DNA of 37,989 nt from Burkholderiales bacterium (GTDB taxonomy: Bacteria; Pseudomonadota; Gammaproteobacteria; Burkholderiales; Burkholderiaceae_C), in NCBI GenBank assembly GCA_016185015.1, contig JACPOI010000004.1:93778-131766 (forward strand), written 5' to 3'. How positions within the stretch are numbered: the stretch's first letter is position 1; each line of letters begins with the position of its first letter. Of this stretch, positions 33,878 through 37,989 are shown piece after piece. A program made the position numbers and the translations under genes. The notes below the pieces were generated by a model, which saw nothing but the letters and a program-made list of their open reading frames with translations, did no database searches and was not told the DNA's origin.

Positions 33878-36279
33878 CGGCGCAACAGCCTCAAGCCGTT
33901 GCCGACAACAAGCAAGCTGGCCCCCATGTCGGCAAAAACGGCCATCCACATGGTCGCCTGGCCAGTGAAAGTGAGCACCAGAAACACCGCTTTAATGCCC
34001 AGTGCCAGCACGATGTTTTGCATCAGCACCTGAGCCGTCGCACGCGACAGGCGCACGAAAGTCGGAATTTTGCGCAGGTCATCGTCCATCAAGGCTACGT
34101 CCGCCGTCTCGATGGCAGTGTCGGTACCAGCGGCCCCCATTGCAAATCCGATGTCAGCGCGCGCCAACGCCGGGGCATCGTTGATACCGTCACCCACCAT
34201 GCCGACTTTGCCAGTCAGAGCCAGTTGTTCGACCTCGCGTAGTTTGTCCTGTGGCAGCAAGTTGCCCTGCGCACGATCGATCCCGGCTTGCGTGGAAATT
34301 GCCTGCGCTGTGTGCGGGTTGTCGCCGGTCAACATCATGGTGTAGATACCAAGCGCATGCAGCTCCCCGATGGCGCTCTTGCTGCTGTCCTTGATGGTGT
34401 CTGCCACCGCGATCAGGGCCTGCGCACCCTTTGTACTCACCAGGATCACTACAGTTTTTCCTTCGCGCTCCATCGTGGCGATGCGCTGCTCCAATTCGGG
34501 GGGACAATGCCCCAGCTCTTCAAGCATCCGATGGTTGCCAAGGTGATAGGTCACACCGGCAATGCTGCCGCGCACGCCACGACCGGGCAGTGCAGAGAAC
34601 TCTGCAACATCGTGCAGCGCAACTCCTTCGACATTCGCTGCCTGCGTCACAGCTTTGGACACGGGATGGTCGGAGCGAGCCGCGAGACTGGCGGCAATGC
34701 TCCGGCTGCTGGCAGGTGGCGCATCGCCCAACGCGACGAAATCGGTTTGTGCAGGTTTGCCGTGCGTGATCGTGCCAGTCTTGTCCAGTGCCAGCCAGCG
34801 CAGCTTACGGCCTTCTTCGAGATAGACGCCACCCTTGATAAGAATGCCGTGGCGCGCAGCGGCGGCCAAGCCGCTGACGATACTGACCGGCGTGGAGATC
34901 ACCAACGCGCACGGGCAGGCGACAACCAACAAAACCAGCGAGCGGTAAATCCAGTCCAACCACGCCGCGCCCATGAACAGCGGGGGAATCAGCGCGACCG
35001 CGACCGCCAAACCGAACACGGCTGGCGTGTACCAGCGCGCAAACTGATCGACAAAGCGTTGGGTCGGTGCGCGGCTGCCTTGGGCGGCTTCCACTGCGTG
35101 AATAATGCGGGCCAAGGTAGAGTTGCTGGCCACGGCCGTAACACGATACTCGAACGAACCGGATTCGTTGATGGTGGCTGCAAACACCGGATCACCAGGT
35201 GCTTTGTCAACCGGCAAACTTTCGCCAGTAATCGGCGCTTGGTTAACCGTAGAGCGTCCTTCCAGCACTTCGCCATCGAGGGCGATACGCTCACCCGGCT
35301 TGACCCGAACCCGGCTGCCGATGGCGACCTGTTTGGCGTCCTCTTCGCGCCACGAGCCATCTGGCTGCTGCACAGTTGCTTGTTCCGGAGCAAGATCGAG
35401 CAGGCCACGAATGGCGTTGCGGGCACGGTCCAGCGACTTGGCTTCGATCACTTCGGCCAGTGCAAACAGCACCATCACCATTGCCGCTTCTGGCCAGTGA
35501 CCGATCAACATCGCGCCCGTGACGGCTATTGACATCAGGGCGTTCATGTTGAGGTTGCGGTTCTTGAGCGCAATCCAGCCCTTCTTGTAGGTGGAAAGGC
35601 CGCCCGTGGAGATGGCTACGAGCGCCAGAACGACGACTGACCAGTGATTGCCGTTGTGGAACCAGTAAACGGCTTCCGCAGCCAATGCAGCCGCCAAGGA
35701 GATGCCAAGCGGCCACCAGTTGGTAGACGCGGCTGTCGATACCGCCGACGAGGAGGTGGCTTCCTCCGCATTGAGCACTTGCGCCTCGAAGTTCAGAGAT
35801 TTCAGCGCGACCAATACCTCCGGCAGCGTATGGGGCGCATGACGTACGGACAGGGTGCGCTGCATCAGGTTGAAATCAAGATTGGCAACCCCGCCTATGC
35901 TGGCCAGCTTGTTGCGGATCAGCGCTTCTTCGGTTGGACAATCCATCTTGGCGATGACCAGCTTGGTGGTCTGCTCGCCAGAAGCTTTATCCGTGCGTTC
36001 GGCCTGCATGCCGATGGCCTTCAAGGCTTGCTCAACCGGAGACAACGATGGCAGTTCATGCCGCACGGCCAAGGTGCGCTGCATGAGGTTGAAGTCAAGT
36101 CCCACCACGCCCGGCAGCTCGCCCAACTTGCTTCGGATCAGCGCCTCTTCCGTGGGGCAATCCATGTTCTCGATGCGATAGACCGCTTGGGCTGATTCAG
36201 CCGTAAGCCGGACTTGCGAAGTGGGCTGGCTGATCGGTACGGTCGAGCAGCCGCACCCCTTTAAACCGCATTGGGTCAT
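33874..36279 (-). CDS. pbrA: Pb(II)/Cd(II)/Zn(II)-exporting P1B-type ATPase (PbrA/CadA type)
   Basis: An 801-residue heavy-metal P-type ATPase. The N-terminus has a Cys cluster (Cys4, Cys9, Cys11) and two heavy-metal-associated repeats, each with MDCPTEEALIR (Cys41 and Cys114). Then come membrane helices, the A-domain TGES (351-354), the membrane metal site CPC (455-457), the phosphorylation motif DKTGT (499-503), and GDGINDAPAL near the C-terminus. It pumps divalent soft metals out of the cytoplasm. It is divergent from pbrR, with a MerR-type promoter between, and is translationally coupled to pbrB-pbrC. Confidence 0.92.
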   Translation of the reverse strand: MTQCGLKGCGCSTVPISQPTSQVRLTAESAQAVYRIENMDCPTEEALIRSKLGELPGVVGLDFNLMQRTLAVRHELPSLSPVEQALKAIGMQAERTDKASGEQTTKLVIAKMDCPTEEALIRNKLASIGGVANLDFNLMQRTLSVRHAPHTLPEVLVALKSLNFEAQVLNAEEATSSSAVSTAASTNWWPLGISLAAALAAEAVYWFHNGNHWSVVVLALVAISTGGLSTYKKGWIALKNRNLNMNALMSIAVTGAMLIGHWPEAAMVMVLFALAEVIEAKSLDRARNAIRGLLDLAPEQATVQQPDGSWREEDAKQVAIGSRVRVKPGERIALDGEVLEGRSTVNQAPITGESLPVDKAPGDPVFAATINESGSFEYRVTAVASNSTLARIIHAVEAAQGSRAPTQRFVDQFARWYTPAVFGLAVAVALIPPLFMGAAWLDWIYRSLVLLVVACPCALVISTPVSIVSGLAAAARHGILIKGGVYLEEGRKLRWLALDKTGTITHGKPAQTDFVALGDAPPASSRSIAASLAARSDHPVSKAVTQAANVEGVALHDVAEFSALPGRGVRGSIAGVTYHLGNHRMLEELGHCPPELEQRIATMEREGKTVVILVSTKGAQALIAVADTIKDSSKSAIGELHALGIYTMMLTGDNPHTAQAISTQAGIDRAQGNLLPQDKLREVEQLALTGKVGMVGDGINDAPALARADIGFAMGAAGTDTAIETADVALMDDDLRKIPTFVRLSRATAQVLMQNIVLALGIKAVFLVLTFTGQATMWMAVFADMGASLLVVGNGLRLLRR

Positions 36280-36312
36280 GGCAATTCCTTTATAAAAATT
36301 TCTGTATTGCCC

Positions 36313-36343
36313 ATTAAAAACTCTATAGCTACTATAGAGTCAA
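36313..36343 (-). promoter_or_regulatory. MerR-type promoter and operator for pbrA
   Basis: On the minus strand, -35 TTGACT (36343-36338) and -10 TTTAAT (36318-36313) are separated by 19 bp, the long spacing typical of MerR-family-controlled promoters. A perfect palindrome, ACTCTATAG-CTA-CTATAGAGT (36320-36340), overlaps the end of the -35 box and fills the spacer. PbrR would bind there and, with metal, untwist the DNA to activate transcription of pbrA. Confidence 0.9.
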
Positions 36344-36363
36344 GTTTTAAATGAGGATGAGAT

Positions 36364-36801
36364 ATGGAAATCAGGATTGGTGAACTTGCCAAGCGGACAA
36401 GGTGCGAGATCGTCACCATCCGCTACTACGAAAAGGAGGGGTTATTACCAGAGCCAGCGCGCAGCGACGGCAACTTCCGGCTCTACGGTGACGCCCACGT
36501 CGAGCGCTTGCAGTTCATCCGCCATTGTCGTTCGCTCGACATGACGCTGGGAGAAATCCGGGCATTGCTGGGACTGCGAGACAACCCCAATCAGGATTGC
36601 GGCGAGGTCAATGCGCTACTGGATGGCCATATCCAGCAGGTGGAGGCCCGCGTGAAAGCGTTGTTGCAGTTGAAGAAACACTTGGTCGTTTTGCGCGAGA
36701 GGTGCTCAGGTGCTCGCCAAGTGGATGCGTGCGGCATCCTGCAAGGGCTGACGGATTGCGATTGTCATCCAATTTCTACCCCCGGCTTGCCTGTAGCTTG
36801 A
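36364..36801 (+). CDS. pbrR: MerR-family Pb(II)/Cd(II)-responsive regulator (PbrR/CadR)
   Basis: A 145-residue MerR-family regulator. The winged helix-turn-helix (RIGELAKRTRCEIVTIRYYE) is followed by the long dimerisation helix and a Cys-rich tail (Cys114, Cys123, Cys132, Cys134). Cys14, Cys79 and Cys134 fall at the metal-ligand positions of C. metallidurans PbrR. It activates the divergent pbrA promoter on binding Pb(II) or Cd(II). The gene ends 22 bp inside the right inverted repeat of the transposon. Confidence 0.9.
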   Translation: MEIRIGELAKRTRCEIVTIRYYEKEGLLPEPARSDGNFRLYGDAHVERLQFIRHCRSLDMTLGEIRALLGLRDNPNQDCGEVNALLDGHIQQVEARVKALLQLKKHLVVLRERCSGARQVDACGILQGLTDCDCHPISTPGLPVA

Positions 36802-36823
36802 TCTGCCCAACCGCATGATTGAG

Positions 36824-36861
36824 CTTAGCGTGCTTTATTTTCCGTTTTCTGAGGCGACCCC
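36824..36861 (-). repeat. Terminal inverted repeat of the Tn21-type element (right)
   Basis: The exact reverse complement of 31833-31870. It lies 22 bp after the pbrR stop codon. Confidence 0.95.
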
Positions 36862-37071
36862 TGATAGAAGCGTCTGACAAATCAATCCAGCGTCCGCTAG
36901 CGATCTTGGCGGTTGGGATTTGTCGGTGGGAAGTCCTGCCAGACAGATTCCAGCGGCTTGCTGGTAAGCGCCGATTTGCACATGCCAATCGTTCCATGGA
37001 GCGATGCCGGTATCACCATCTGATCACATTGACCTGATGTACCGGATGCGTTCGATTACTTGGTGAATCGC

Positions 37072-37185
37072 ATGCACATGACCTTTGGGACATTCTTTCG
37101 GGTGGCCATTGCCACCGTGTCGGTGCTGATTTTTTTATTGCATCTACCAGAAGTGTACGGATCGGCTCCGGCGCAGGATGCGTAA
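37072..37185 (+). CDS. Possible 37-residue secreted or membrane peptide
   Basis: MHMTFGTFFRVAIATVSVLI followed by FLLHLPEV is a short Arg plus a hydrophobic helix, like a signal or membrane anchor, ending in an acidic tail. A second ATG follows at 37078. The ribosome site is weak and I know no family. It lies in a 518-bp stretch (36862-37379) that otherwise holds only the 45-bp palindrome. Confidence 0.3.
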   Translation: MHMTFGTFFRVAIATVSVLIFLLHLPEVYGSAPAQDA

Positions 37186-37273
37186 CCGGAAACGAAGACA
37201 TCGAAGCAAGCGTTCGTAGCCGTATCTTGCGAAGACCGGGTGGACTAGGTCGAAGTTTCTAATGGCAGAGATT

Positions 37274-37318
37274 TCACGAGCCTTGGCAAGATCGTTTGAT
37301 CATCGCCAAGACTCGTGA
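37274..37318. repeat. 45-bp long imperfect palindrome downstream of copK
   Basis: Three paired blocks are nested: TCACGAG/CTCGTGA (37274-37280, 37312-37318), CTTGGC/GCCAAG (37282-37287, 37305-37310) and GATC/GATC (37290-37293, 37298-37301). There is one mismatch and a 2-versus-3-base bulge. There is no T-run on either side, so a plain terminator is not obvious. Its 3' end is 62 bp from the copK stop. Confidence 0.7.
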
Positions 37319-37379
37319 GACATCGTCCCCCAAAGGAACGAAAGGCACTACCTCAAACGGGGTCTGCCTAGATGACAGA

Positions 37380-37673
37380 TCAGTTCTCGTGACCTTGGCG
37401 CTGCAGGAAGTCCAGGCGAGCACTCTCGCTACTGGTTACGGTGATCTTCTGTCCATCGGTTGTCTCCAGGACTTGGCCCTTGGAGACACGGACGGCGCGG
37501 TCGAACTTGTCGGCCACGGCCATTTTTCCGTCCTTGAAAACGAACACAGTGCCGCCGTCTTTGAGGCGATAGGTCTTGTCGACATTGCCCGCCACCGAGT
37601 TGTCGGCAAATGCGGTCGATACCATGGTGCTAAGCACAGCAGCAGCGAGGAACGTGGTGATTCGGGTGTTCAT
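37380..37673 (-). CDS. copK: CopK-like periplasmic copper-resistance protein
   Basis: A 97-residue secreted protein. Residues 1-23 form a signal peptide ending in STAFA; the mature 74 residues equal the length of CopK of Cupriavidus metallidurans. The core text KTYRLKDGGTVFVFKDGKM, DKFDRAVRV, LETTDGQKI and ARLDFL matches the CopK fold. The start is ATG 37673, with an AAGGACC site before it. Only one Met remains in the mature chain (position 28), so most of the Cu(I)-binding methionines recalled for CopK (about 28, 38, 44, 54) are absent. It lies downstream of a copS-like kinase gene on the same strand. Confidence 0.82.
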   Translation of the reverse strand: MNTRITTFLAAAVLSTMVSTAFADNSVAGNVDKTYRLKDGGTVFVFKDGKMAVADKFDRAVRVSKGQVLETTDGQKITVTSSESARLDFLQRQGHEN

Positions 37674-37840
37674 ATCAGGTCCTTTCTTGAAATACAGGTG
37701 CAATGTCAATCAATGCACTTTGTGCGAATGCACGTTATGTATTCTGTCGATCAGCCCTGACATGAAGATGTGCCGGCGATTACATTTGCGTTAGTTCCAA
37801 TGCGCCGCAGCTTGAGTAAAAGTATTGTCTGAGTTCGTAC

Positions 37841-37989
37841 TCATGGCAGGCTGACTCTTCTGAACTCCAGAGTAAATCTTGTTCGGCCCTGATCGGACGA
37901 AACTTCGATCTTCCCTCCGTGTGCTTCAACAATTGCTCGCGTGATGGCGAGTCCCAATCCGGTTCCGTCAGAGTCCGGCTGTGCGCGTG
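37841..37989 (-). CDS. Sensor histidine kinase (CopS-like), C-terminal fragment at the window edge
   Basis: The last 49 codons of a kinase are present, with stop TGA at 37843-37841. The text includes the ATP-binding G box, GTGLGLAITRAIVEAHGG, then KIEVSSDQGRTRFTLEF. The rest lies beyond the window. Because a copK-like gene follows it on the same strand, it is probably the heavy-metal (copper) sensor CopS, but other kinases share this motif. Confidence 0.78.
   Translation of the reverse strand, partial: RAQPDSDGTGLGLAITRAIVEAHGGKIEVSSDQGRTRFTLEFRRVSLP

Larger units (their letters stand above)
31833..36861. mobile_element. Tn21-subgroup Tn3-family transposon, deletion derivative, carrying lead/cadmium resistance
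   Basis: A 5029-bp element bounded by identical 38-bp inverted repeats (31833-31870 and 36824-36861) beginning GGGGTCGCCTCAG, close to the Tn21/Tn501-group ends as I recall them. It contains pbrR, pbrA, pbrB-pbrC and one open frame in which tnpR runs into the end of tnpA. Flanking 5-bp words are ACATA on the left and TGATA on the right, so there is no perfect target duplication. It lacks a complete transposase and should move only if a related transposase is supplied. Confidence 0.88.

Noticed and set aside
33878..33949. Upstream extension of pbrB-pbrC by 24 codons
   Set aside because: The ATG at 33877 overlaps the pbrA stop as ATGA and begins at the domain start; the extension lies within pbrA.
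36776..36997. Minus-strand 73-residue frame across the right transposon end
   Set aside because: It is built partly from the 38-bp inverted repeat and has no family resemblance.

Overview
The left 29 kb look like the chromosome of a GC-rich betaproteobacterium, most likely of the Comamonadaceae (Burkholderiales). The evidence is the gene order of the protocatechuate 4,5-cleavage (pmd) operon, the many orphan binding proteins including a Bug-type one, and a tolQRA block led by ybgC. The last 9 kb are clearly different: lower GC, mobile-element sequence and metal-resistance genes.

Layout. Positions 1-4000 hold the tail of a branched-chain-amino-acid-type binding protein and its livHMGF transporter genes, followed by an orphan Bug binding protein (4029-4997) and a chemoreceptor (5228-6838). 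On the minus strand lie a LysR regulator, aroE and a metallo-beta-lactamase-fold lipoprotein (9662-6900). Divergent from the LysR gene runs a long plus-strand operon (9792-18184): a ModA-like binding protein without a signal peptide, pmdE, pmdF, a binding lipoprotein, pmdD, pmdA, pmdB, pmdC, an aldo/keto reductase and an alpha/beta hydrolase. Together PmdA/B, C, D, E and F cover ring cleavage of protocatechuate through 2-pyrone-4,6-dicarboxylate to pyruvate and oxaloacetate; the oxalomesaconate tautomerase is not in the window.

Next come an arsA-type ATPase with two nucleotide-binding halves, a decayed copy of the tail of the alpha/beta hydrolase, and a Spy/CpxP-like lipoprotein beside a two-component system (20381-23168). 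A minus-strand LysR plus FAD reductase pair diverges from a second ligAB-type dioxygenase gene pair (25447-26673). The tolQRA genes follow on the minus strand, headed by a ybgC whose 5' end is missing.

At 29101 ybgC breaks off into foreign DNA. The first part (29102-31832) carries an XRE regulator, two unrecognised small proteins and a calcineurin-like phosphoesterase. Then comes a 5029-bp Tn21-type element (31833-36861) with 38-bp inverted repeats. Its tnpR and tnpA have collapsed into one in-frame fusion, and its cargo is a lead/cadmium cassette (pbrR, pbrA, fused pbrB-pbrC). Beyond it are a 45-bp palindrome, a copK-like gene and the end of a copS-like sensor kinase, suggesting that a copper-resistance locus continues off the right edge.

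No rRNA, tRNA or CRISPR array was seen. All family calls come from reading motifs in the sequence, without database searches.
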